Shown: piece after piece, positions 1 to 5,507 of the stretch
Position numbering within the stretch: position 1 is the stretch's first letter
How the letters are laid out: every line of letters begins with the position of its first letter
NCBI GenBank assembly: GCA_018065765.1
Contig: JAGHSR010000115.1
Location: forward strand, 1 to 5,552
Length of the DNA: 5,552 bases
From: Candidatus Colicola coprequi
GTDB lineage: Bacteria > Bacteroidota > Bacteroidia > Bacteroidales > Paludibacteraceae
Reading direction: 5' to 3'
Translations under genes and position numbers: made by a program
Notes under the pieces: model-generated
Database searches by the model: none
What the model saw: the letters and a program-made list of their open reading frames with translations, nothing else
What the model was told of the DNA's origin: nothing

Positions 1-1100
1 ACCCTTTGGGAGTAATTAGAAGTTTAGGACAAGAAGGTATCAAAACAATCGTCATACGAGATAAGGAATCAGGACATTTTGCTTCCATCAACACAAGTAT
101 ATATGCCGACAAAGTATATTTTGCAGATTCGAATGAAGAAGCGTTACAAATTTTGTTGGAAAATTACAGTAACGAACAACTAAAACCCGTTTTATTTTTT
201 ACGTATGAAGGGCACGTTGATTTTTGTGACAGTCACTATGACGAATTAAAAGATAAATTCATCTTCTATAATACTGGCAAAAAGGGAGGACTCTCACGTC
301 TTAACAATAAAGAGATACAATGCCAATTAGCATCTGAATGTGGCATGCAAGTTCCTCAATATGAAATCTTGGCGAAAGGAGATTTACCTAAACAAGTTCC
401 CTATCCAATAATCACTAAAACCTTAACCTCTACTGAAAGCGGTTGGAAGAGAGATATGATTGTTTGCCACAACGAAAAAGAACTAAAAGAGGCATATTCT
501 ACAATTCTCGCGGAACGCATTATGATTGAGGAATATATTGATGCCACTAATGAGTTTGATATAAAAGGTTTTTCTATCAATGGTGGTGAGCAAATTTATT
601 TCACATATCAAAAAACATGGCATTATAAAGATCCACAAAAAAGATGGTTGATGTATTTTGCCCCTTGCGAAAACGAAGATATTAAGCAAAAATTAACAGC
701 TATGATACAAAAGGCTAATTACTCTGGTATTTTTGATGCTGAATTTTTGCAAAAACAAAATGGAGATTTAGTATTTTTAGAAGTTAATTGGCGAACTGGC
801 ATGTATAACTATAACCATACCGTTGCAGGAGTCAATCTACCTTTTCTTTGGGCTAAATCAACTATAGATGGCAAAATTGATTACGCAAATATAAAACCAA
901 CAATGCCAACATATACAGCTATGGACGAAATGTCATTTGCAGATGTCTTACGTAAACCTAAAAGACTTATTCAATGGTTAAAGGCTTTGCATAAAGCAGA
1001 TGTATTATTTTATTATCATCATAAGGATAGACGACCTTGTTGGATTGCTTGGAAACATTTCTTTAAACGTAAAATTTCTAACACAATACGCCATAAATAG
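1..1100 (+). CDS. ATP-grasp ligase, 5' end outside window
   Basis: Probable ATP-dependent carboxylate-amine (or related) ligase of the ATP-grasp superfamily, cytoplasmic; the substrate cannot be told. The reading frame is open to the window edge and begins PLGVIRSLGQEGI, which matches the inside of the N-terminal nucleotide-like fold of this family, so the TTG at 6-8 is an internal Leu codon and the true start lies upstream. Counting that TTG as residue 1: the N-terminal fold spans about 1-95, the central ATP-grasp part has K138 in PIITKTL and the hinge strand IMIEEYI (172-178), and the metal/ATP site is GIFDAEFL (241-248) followed by FLEVNWR (E259, N261). The last 70 residues are basic and lack known motifs. 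The gene is AT-rich compared with the rest of the window (21 of 60 G+C at 481-540). Such enzymes are common in capsule or O-antigen loci of Bacteroidota; that role is an inference here. The family call is firm, the function is not. Confidence 0.85.
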   Translation, partial: PLGVIRSLGQEGIKTIVIRDKESGHFASINTSIYADKVYFADSNEEALQILLENYSNEQLKPVLFFTYEGHVDFCDSHYDELKDKFIFYNTGKKGGLSRLNNKEIQCQLASECGMQVPQYEILAKGDLPKQVPYPIITKTLTSTESGWKRDMIVCHNEKELKEAYSTILAERIMIEEYIDATNEFDIKGFSINGGEQIYFTYQKTWHYKDPQKRWLMYFAPCENEDIKQKLTAMIQKANYSGIFDAEFLQKQNGDLVFLEVNWRTGMYNYNHTVAGVNLPFLWAKSTIDGKIDYANIKPTMPTYTAMDEMSFADVLRKPKRLIQWLKALHKADVLFYYHHKDRRPCWIAWKHFFKRKISNTIRHK

Positions 1101-1129
1101 AGGTCAATTTTCCCACCTAATACCTTAAT

Positions 1130-1210
1130 ATGAACATCATTTTCTCAATTATTGTTCGCGTTAATAAAGATTTCCCAGGCAGAGACATAAAAAAAGGGAT
1201 TGCAACGTAA
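1130..1210 (+). pseudogene. 26-codon orphan ORF, possible glycosyltransferase remnant
   Basis: An ATG at 1130 opens a 26-residue frame ending in TAA at 1208-1210. The peptide includes FSIIVRVNKDFPGRDI, which resembles the first beta strand and following turn of family 2 glycosyltransferases (pattern SIIVPVYN...). It lies 29 bp after the ATP-grasp gene on the same strand, as a next gene of a polysaccharide locus would, but it stops inside the terminator hairpin of the opposing operon. It could be the stub of a truncated gene at a recombination edge. A chance short ORF is also quite possible, because so few residues carry the resemblance. Confidence 0.25.
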
Positions 1211-1228
1211 AATTGTCACAATCCTTTG
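1189..1228 (-). terminator. Rho-independent terminator of the minus-strand operon
   Basis: On the plus strand, AAGGGATTG (1194-1202) pairs with CAATCCTTT (1219-1227), giving a nine-pair stem with one G-T pair. An extra inner CAA/TTG pairing (1203-1205 with 1213-1215) is possible. Read on the minus strand, the stem is followed directly by CCCTTTTTTTA, a proper T run. It lies about 25 bp past the stop codon of the TfoX-like gene. Plus-strand transcripts coming from the ATP-grasp gene would meet the same hairpin followed by TTTGTTTGTTC, so it may also act weakly in that direction. Confidence 0.8.
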
Positions 1229-1251
1229 TTTGTTCAGTTCAACCGAGACGA

Positions 1252-1620
1252 TTAGAAGCGATATCCTAACGTGACAGCCAAAGCATCGGAGTTGAGGATG
1301 TATTTGTGGTTGGTTTTGGGTTTGGGGTATGACAGATGGGGAAGCAGGACTTTGATCACATTTACCGCTTCCTCGCGATGATCGATGTCTAAAATATAAT
1401 GCTCTTTAGCCCCTTCGTAGGGGAAACCGCATTCTGCATCCTGCATAAGATGGGCAATCGCATGGTGTTTCTTGATGTAAACAATGTTGTCACAGACCAA
1501 AAGAGTCGGTTTCTCATCAACGTAGATGCAGTAGTCGCCGAACATCTTCTTTGCCCGCACTATTCCCGCTGCCTCTATTTGCGAGCAAACGAAATCGATA
1601 AATTCAGTTGAACTTGCCAT
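1252..1620 (-). CDS. TfoX/Sxy N-terminal-domain protein with unusual tail
   Basis: A 122-residue protein made of a single TfoX N-terminal domain. The start is the ATG at 1618-1620 (MASSTEFIDFVCSQIEAAG), 8 bp after the stop of the upstream gene; the frame is open further upstream, but there it reads through that gene's coding sequence. Recognisable features are KKMFGDYCIY (24-33), the strand LLVCDNIVYIKKH (40-52), and FPYEGAKEHYILD (66-78). The C-terminal TfoX domain of the competence regulator is absent, so a role in competence should not be assumed; single-domain members are small proteins of unknown function. Family members usually end soon after the PKPK-type segment seen here at 99-102. 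This one continues for 20 residues ending SDALAVTLGYRF, which reads like the last strand of an outer-membrane beta barrel. It is the final gene of the operon, with the terminator just downstream. Confidence 0.85.
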   Translation of the reverse strand: MASSTEFIDFVCSQIEAAGIVRAKKMFGDYCIYVDEKPTLLVCDNIVYIKKHHAIAHLMQDAECGFPYEGAKEHYILDIDHREEAVNVIKVLLPHLSYPKPKTNHKYILNSDALAVTLGYRF

Positions 1621-1628
1621 TGTAAGTG

Positions 1629-2417
1629 TTAGTCTTTCGACTTGATGGCTGTTACTGTTGGTTGTTGCGTATCCGCATGGCAAGGTAGCGGCACGAAGAT
1701 GGTGACGATATACTCCTGTTGGGCTGTGTCGCGACAAAGGAAACGATAGTTGGTTCCGGCTACAACCTGCGTCGCCACCGCATATGGAGTGAGAGGAGAT
1801 GCACGATGCACGATGCACGATGCACGGTTCACAATGCTCGGTTCACAATGCACGATGCAGGAGTCAAAGAGCGCCATGTCCTCATCGGTAAGCGCACGAT
1901 AGTCGGTGAAGCCCCCTGCCCGGCAGAGGGTTATGTTGTAGTGAAGGAGGGGATAGACTTCGTCGTGTATGCCCAACTCATCATATATATCGCACGCGCG
2001 CTCGTACAGATGCAGTGCTTCGCGTTTATTGCCGAGAGGGTTGGGTGCGTAGAACAGGATATGTGCCCGCACAGAAATAGTCAACGGGTCATCGGGAGCC
2101 ATCTGCAATGCTTTTCGTGACAGTTGCATAGCACGCAGGCCTGCCAAGAGTTGGGTTGAGTGGAGCTTCAGGGAGTAGGCGTTAGCCGCACTCAGGTATG
2201 CCAGGAAATGTGGTTCGCCCAATGATTGCCGCTGAACTTCCAGTTGCTCGTACATGATAGTGAGCAGTGAGTCTGCCTTATGCGGGTTTTTCTCGCAGAG
2301 TGTAGGGATAGTCCAGTATAGGCGGTGCACATTGGTCTCTCCCCATGCAGGGGAGAAACCAAAGACAACGCCAAGGAAGAAGATGTACAATATTTTGATT
2401 TTCGCGTTACGCTTCAT
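1629..2417 (-). CDS. Secreted TPR-like protein with C-terminal cystatin-like domain
   Basis: A 262-residue exported protein of unknown function. The ATG at 2415-2417 is chosen because it gives a clear Sec signal peptide: basic MKRNAKIK, a hydrophobic core (about 9-21), and probable cleavage after AWG at residue 26. No lipobox cysteine is seen, so release into the periplasm is likely. Residues about 45-165 are helical, with TPR-like segments: LLAGLRAMQLSRKALQMAPDD (90-110, last residue of a longer helix pair) and NPLGNKREALHLYERA (126-141), a form common in Bacteroidota TPR proteins. Residues 186-206 are three heptapeptides encoded by a 7-bp DNA repeat. The C-terminal part (208-262) carries TPYAVATQVVAGTNYRFLC and then a VTIFVPLP strand, matching the first-hairpin QxVxG signature of cystatins (QVVAG, 217-221). 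The start overlaps the end of pfp by 11 bp, suggesting translational coupling. Protease inhibition is possible but untested; the TPR assignment is weaker than the cystatin motif. Confidence 0.75.
   Translation of the reverse strand: MKRNAKIKILYIFFLGVVFGFSPAWGETNVHRLYWTIPTLCEKNPHKADSLLTIMYEQLEVQRQSLGEPHFLAYLSAANAYSLKLHSTQLLAGLRAMQLSRKALQMAPDDPLTISVRAHILFYAPNPLGNKREALHLYERACDIYDELGIHDEVYPLLHYNITLCRAGGFTDYRALTDEDMALFDSCIVHCEPSIVNRASCIVHRASPLTPYAVATQVVAGTNYRFLCRDTAQQEYIVTIFVPLPCHADTQQPTVTAIKSKD
1799..1861 (-). repeat. Heptanucleotide tandem repeat, 9 units, inside a CDS
   Basis: Nine contiguous 7-bp units. In minus-strand (coding) order they are CCTGCAT, CGTGCAT, TGTGAAC, CGAGCAT, TGTGAAC, then CGTGCAT four times. 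Sixty-three bases equal 21 codons, so the array keeps the frame and is translated as the related heptapeptides SCIVHCE, PSIVNRA and SCIVHRA. It falls between the helical part and the cystatin-like part of the host protein. The exact fourfold identity at the 1799 end suggests recent expansion by slippage. Confidence 0.9.
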
Positions 2418-4071
2418 GCTCGAGTTTGAGAGTGCGTGTCGGCTGGTCGCAGACTTCGGTAGGTCCGTAGTACTGGATAGGTCCGGGATAGATATAAGAC
2501 GTGTTTGCGTCTGCCCACTCGGCACGATGACTTTCCAAGTAACGGAAAGGTGCTCCCTTGAGGTCAACGAGTGCTTTTTGAATGACAGGTTTTCGTTTGC
2601 CATTGCGTCGCTCCATGTTCATCATCATGGTGATAGGTACACCGCCTGCTACCCATTCATCAGCGGGTTTGGTTAAGCCGCGAACCAGTGACATATAGCC
2701 TGTTTTGCCGGAAGCGATGAGCAAGGTAGCCGTCACGCCGAGCGAGTAACAGTAGTCTGCATCGAAATTGCTGGGGATGGCACAGCGGCCTTCGTAGCCG
2801 AAGAAGTGGTTGAGTGCAGCGAACTTGCCGGTATATTGACCGGTGGCTTTGAGTTGCGCCAAACGTTTTTGTACCATTTCGATGAGTAGTTTTTCGGTTT
2901 CGATTTGGCTGACCATCACATTGCCGTGCGGGTCGCGATCGAGTGTGAGTTGTCGTGCAATACCCTTAGGCAGTGAACGATAGAGTTCGCACGAAGCGGG
3001 GGTAAGGCAGGACTTGACGTACTCGCGTTTGGCATCGTCTCCGTCGAGCGAAGCAAACTCCTCGTTGTTGGCGAGCATGTCGTTGAGTTCCTGTATGAGA
3101 ACGCGCATTGCGGGGATGAACTCGATGAGTCCTTCCGGGATGAGTATGGTGCCGAAGTTGAGCCCCGAATTGGCACGATCCACAATGACAGTAACGATCT
3201 GTTCTACGACATCGTTGAGGGTCATGTTTTTAGCCTCAACTTCTTCGGAAATCAAGCAGATATTGGGTTGGCTCTGCAGGGCGCATTCGAGGGCGATATG
3301 GCTGGCACTACGTCCCATGAGGCGAATGAAGTGCCAGTATTTCTTAGCCGAATTGGCGTCGCGTTGGATATTACCGATGAGTTCGCTGTACACTTTGCAG
3401 GCTGTGTCGAAGCCAAAAGAGGTCTCAATCATGTTGTTTTTGAGGTCGCCATCGATGGTTTTAGGGCAGCCGATGACTTGGATGCCGCACTGTTTTTGCA
3501 GGTAGTACTCAGCCAGTACGCACGCGTTGGTGTTGCTGTCATCGCCACCGATGATAACGAAGGCAGTGATACCTAACTGTTTGCAGATTTCGATACCTTT
3601 GTCAAACTGCCAAGTCTCCTCGAGTTTGGTTCGTCCTGAACCGATGATGTCGAATCCGCCGGTATTGCGGTACTCGTCAACAATCTTGTCGGTGAGCAAG
3701 ATGTATTTATGGTCAATCAATCCGCTGGGGCCGCCCAAGAAGCCGTAGAGTTGGTTATCCGGATTGAGTCGTTTGAGTCCGTCAAACAGTCCGGAGATGA
3801 CGTTGTGACCTCCGGGGGCTTGACCTCCGGAGAGGATGACGCCCACGTTCATTGGAGTGGAGTGGCAGATGACTTCGTCGCCCTGTTTGGCAACGGCGAG
3901 TTCGAGCACCGGCATGCCGTAGGTGTTGGGGAAGAGTTGGCGAATTGCTTCGCGGTCAGCAACGGATTCAGTGGGTTCGCCTATGCAGAGACGAACATGT
4001 TTTTGCAGCGCAGCAGGCATCTTGGGTTGATACGAGGTGCGTGCAATCTGAAGTGGAGATTTTTTAATCAT
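2407..4071 (-). CDS. pfp: Pyrophosphate-dependent 6-phosphofructokinase
   Basis: Cytoplasmic diphosphate--fructose-6-phosphate 1-phosphotransferase: fructose-6-P + PPi gives fructose-1,6-P2 + Pi, reversibly, so it serves glycolysis and gluconeogenesis. The 554 residues fit the long PPi-PFK class (about 550). The ATG at 4069-4071 (MIKKSPLQIART) is chosen; the frame is open upstream only because it runs through the 3' end of ispG. Motifs in order: GGQAPGGHN (82-90), GGPSG (113-117), GGDDSNTNA (175-183), PKTIDGD (203-209), MGRSASHIALECAL (252-265), IPEG (311-314), and GYEGRCAIPSNFD (425-437). D178, where ATP-PFKs have Gly (GGDGS), and K204 before TIDGD are the residues associated with PPi rather than ATP use. 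It sits 43 bp downstream of ispG, and its stop overlaps the next start. No truncation or missing active-site residue is seen, and no heptad repeat occurs in this gene. The assignment is secure. Confidence 0.96.
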   Translation of the reverse strand: MIKKSPLQIARTSYQPKMPAALQKHVRLCIGEPTESVADREAIRQLFPNTYGMPVLELAVAKQGDEVICHSTPMNVGVILSGGQAPGGHNVISGLFDGLKRLNPDNQLYGFLGGPSGLIDHKYILLTDKIVDEYRNTGGFDIIGSGRTKLEETWQFDKGIEICKQLGITAFVIIGGDDSNTNACVLAEYYLQKQCGIQVIGCPKTIDGDLKNNMIETSFGFDTACKVYSELIGNIQRDANSAKKYWHFIRLMGRSASHIALECALQSQPNICLISEEVEAKNMTLNDVVEQIVTVIVDRANSGLNFGTILIPEGLIEFIPAMRVLIQELNDMLANNEEFASLDGDDAKREYVKSCLTPASCELYRSLPKGIARQLTLDRDPHGNVMVSQIETEKLLIEMVQKRLAQLKATGQYTGKFAALNHFFGYEGRCAIPSNFDADYCYSLGVTATLLIASGKTGYMSLVRGLTKPADEWVAGGVPITMMMNMERRNGKRKPVIQKALVDLKGAPFRYLESHRAEWADANTSYIYPGPIQYYGPTEVCDQPTRTLKLEHEA

Positions 4072-4092
4072 AACGTTTGTTTTTTTGTACCT

Positions 4093-4119
4093 TAAGTTAT
4101 AGTTGTTGTAGTTGTTATA
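4093..4119 (-). repeat. Short 9-bp imperfect tandem repeat in ispG-pfp gap
   Basis: On the minus strand the sequence reads TATAACAAC, TACAACAAC, TATAACTTA: three imperfect 9-bp units covering the ispG stop codon (4115-4117) and the first part of the 43-bp spacer before pfp. It has low complexity and no clear hairpin. It might set spacing or act as an unstructured leader for pfp translation, but chance AT-rich composition is an adequate explanation. Confidence 0.4.
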
Positions 4120-5437
4120 GAGGCGATAGGGGTGTATCCTCTTTGATGAGGGATAGTAGTTGCACAATCGCCTGTTCCTGCGGGATGTTTTTGAGTACAC
4201 ATTCCTTGCCACGGTAGAGCGAAATGCGGTCGCGTCCCGCTCCCACGTAGCCATAGTCAGCATCCGCCATCTCACCGGGTCCGTTGACTATGCACCCCAT
4301 GATGGCAATTTTGGGGAAGTTGACGGTTGACGATGCACAATGCATGGTGCGGAATGCGGCTTTGATGTCGGCTACCGTTTGTTGCAGGTCAAACATCGTT
4401 CGTCCGCAGCCCGGGCATGAGACAAACTCGGTTTTGTAGCGTATCTTACCGGCAGCCTGCAGGATGTCGTTTTGCAGTTGTGGGTCTTGTGGGTAAGACC
4501 AGTTCTCGTGTTTGACCAGTAGTTGGTGTCCGGCTTCAGCAGCGATATAGAGTTTATGAAGTTCGATATCGGTGACTTCTTCGCCTGTATATCGGGGAGA
4601 GTTAGGGTTTTCAAAGTAGTCCACCAGTGCGCGTGCGACAGGCAGTTCCGCTTCGGGTTCTTCGCTCAGCGAGACGCGAATGGTATCGCCTATTCCTTCT
4701 GCCAGCAGGGCCCCAATACCCACTGCCGATTTGATGCGTCCATCTTCACCTTCCCCCGCTTCGGTGACACCTAAATGCAGGGGGAAGTGCATGTTTTCGG
4801 CATCCATAGTGTGAACGAGCAGGAGCACTGTATCGACCATGATAGCGGTGTTGCTCGCTTTGATGGAGAGGACGATATTGTCGAAGTGTTCCTCCACGGC
4901 TATGCGCAGAAACTCCATGCACGAAGCGACCATGCCTTCGGGCGTATCGCCATACTCATCCAGAATGCGTTGGCTGAGGCTGCCGTGGTTAACGCCAATG
5001 CGTATGGCGGTGTGATGTTGTCGGCATATTTGCAGTAGATGAGTAAAACGCGTGCGTATTTCAGCAGGGTCTTTGGCATAATTGCCTGGGTTGATGCGCA
5101 CTTTCTCGCACACGGCAGCAGCAGCGTCCGCAACATCGGAGCGAAAATGGATGTCGGCGACAAGCGGTATGGTGCCACCGGTTTGAGAGTGGAAGGTGGA
5201 GAGTTGAGAGTGGATAGCCGCGAGCGACTCCACCTCTTTGATACCTTGCGTGGTGAAACGGAAAATATCGGCTCCGGCGTTGGCGCAACGTACAACTTGA
5301 GCCACAGACGCTTGGATATCGTTGGTGGAAGTATTCGCCATAGTTTGGATGCGAATGGGGTAGGATGAACCTACACCGACGTTGCCAATCTGTGCTGTAG
5401 AGGTCTCTCGACGCTGATATTTTGAATGAAAGTTCAT
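4115..5437 (-). CDS. ispG: 4-hydroxy-3-methylbut-2-enyl diphosphate synthase (IspG/GcpE)
   Basis: Cytoplasmic [4Fe-4S] enzyme of the MEP isoprenoid pathway, reducing 2-C-methyl-D-erythritol 2,4-cyclodiphosphate to HMBPP. The 440 residues start at the ATG at 5435-5437 (MNFHSKYQRRETSTAQIGN), the usual Bacteroidota beginning. The TIM-barrel part shows YPIRIQTMANT (26-36), PLVADIHF (91-98), KVRINPGNY (112-120), RIGVNHGSL (146-154), SIKASN (191-196), HLGVTEAG (221-228) and GDTIRVSLSEEP (250-261). The cluster domain has SCPGCGRT (C341, C344), GCIVNGPGE (C382, E389) and ADADYGYVGAG (391-401). Bacteroidota normally carry the large form (around 600 residues) with a middle domain; here only about 65 residues (274-339) separate barrel and cluster domain, although the joining segment NDILQAAGKIRYKTEFVSC keeps the large-form style. 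Two heptad DNA repeats are translated, at residues about 74-86 and 360-373. All four cluster ligands are present, so activity is expected. First gene of the operon. Confidence 0.95.
   Translation of the reverse strand: MNFHSKYQRRETSTAQIGNVGVGSSYPIRIQTMANTSTNDIQASVAQVVRCANAGADIFRFTTQGIKEVESLAAIHSQLSTFHSQTGGTIPLVADIHFRSDVADAAAAVCEKVRINPGNYAKDPAEIRTRFTHLLQICRQHHTAIRIGVNHGSLSQRILDEYGDTPEGMVASCMEFLRIAVEEHFDNIVLSIKASNTAIMVDTVLLLVHTMDAENMHFPLHLGVTEAGEGEDGRIKSAVGIGALLAEGIGDTIRVSLSEEPEAELPVARALVDYFENPNSPRYTGEEVTDIELHKLYIAAEAGHQLLVKHENWSYPQDPQLQNDILQAAGKIRYKTEFVSCPGCGRTMFDLQQTVADIKAAFRTMHCASSTVNFPKIAIMGCIVNGPGEMADADYGYVGAGRDRISLYRGKECVLKNIPQEQAIVQLLSLIKEDTPLSPL
4319..4360 (-). repeat. Heptanucleotide tandem repeat, 6 units, in ispG 3' part
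   Basis: Six contiguous 7-bp units. In coding-strand order they are GCCGCAT, TCCGCAC, CATGCAT, TGTGCAT, CGTCAAC, CGTCAAC. Forty-two bases equal 14 codons, so the frame is kept. They encode about residues 360-373 of IspG (including RTMHCASSTVNF), just before the KIAIMGC strand that carries cluster ligand C382. The array joins TGCAT-type units to TCAAC-type units, linking the two flavours seen separately at 1799-1861 and 5182-5216. The two outermost units at the 4360 end are more diverged and could be ordinary coding sequence. Confidence 0.75.
5182..5216 (-). repeat. Heptanucleotide tandem repeat, 5 units, in ispG 5' part
   Basis: Five contiguous 7-bp units. In coding-strand order they are TATCCAC, TCTCAAC, TCTCCAC, CTTCCAC, TCTCAAA. 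They encode IspG residues about 75-86 (HSQLSTFHSQT), which contains a repeated HSQ at seven-residue spacing. The segment sits where homologues have the helix end and loop before the strand PLVADIHF, a stretch that tolerates variation. Confidence 0.8.
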
Positions 5438-5452
5438 TTTTTTTCAAAAATA

Positions 5453-5484
5453 TTTGGTGGTTTCAAAAAATAGCAGTACCTTTG
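5453..5484 (+). promoter_or_regulatory. Bacteroides-type promoter of the tRNA-Lys gene
   Basis: TTTG at 5453-5456 (-33 element) and TACCTTTG at 5477-5484 (-7 element, TAnnTTTG) are separated by 20 bp, an exact fit to the primary sigma factor consensus of Bacteroidota. Transcription would begin about 5490, some 18 bp before the mature tRNA. The 70 bp between the ispG start and the tRNA must also hold the ispG promoter on the other strand. There TATTTTTG (5452 down to 5445) fits the -7 pattern, but it has no partner at -33 and lies only 7 bp from the ATG. Confidence 0.85.
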
Positions 5485-5507
5485 CACCCGCTTTTGAAAA
5501 AAAGCAT

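Noticed and set aside
6..8. TTG as the start codon of the ATP-grasp gene
   Set aside because: The frame continues upstream to the window edge and the family has more fold before this point, so the gene is simply cut by the window.
1101..1114. AGGT...ACCT hairpin after the ATP-grasp gene as its terminator
   Set aside because: Only four pairs with a long loop and no T run.
1252..1818. 188-residue reading of the TfoX-like gene
   Set aside because: The added residues are the upstream gene and its heptad repeat read in another frame; the TfoX domain starts at the ATG at 1618-1620.
1799..1861. CRISPR array
   Set aside because: The 7-bp units are contiguous with no spacers and lie in an open reading frame.
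1629..2603. 324-residue reading of the TPR/cystatin gene
   Set aside because: The first 62 residues lie inside pfp in another frame; the internal ATG at 2415-2417 starts a clear signal peptide.
3804..3836. CCTCCGG-containing repeat within pfp
   Set aside because: It encodes the conserved GGQAPGGHN active-site motif; the repetition follows from Gly codons rather than a DNA repeat.
3014..4095. Several plus-strand open frames opposite pfp, and similar ones opposite ispG
   Set aside because: They are antisense to strongly conserved coding sequence and show no recognisable domains, signal peptides or promoters.
2407..4275. Long 622-residue reading of the phosphofructokinase frame
   Set aside because: The extra 68 N-terminal residues overlap the 3' end of ispG and have no family similarity; the ATG at 4069-4071 gives the normal length and start.
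5061..5447. Minus-strand frame starting MKKNELSFK just upstream of the ispG start
   Set aside because: It overlaps ispG in a different frame, and ispG codes for highly conserved residues throughout this span.
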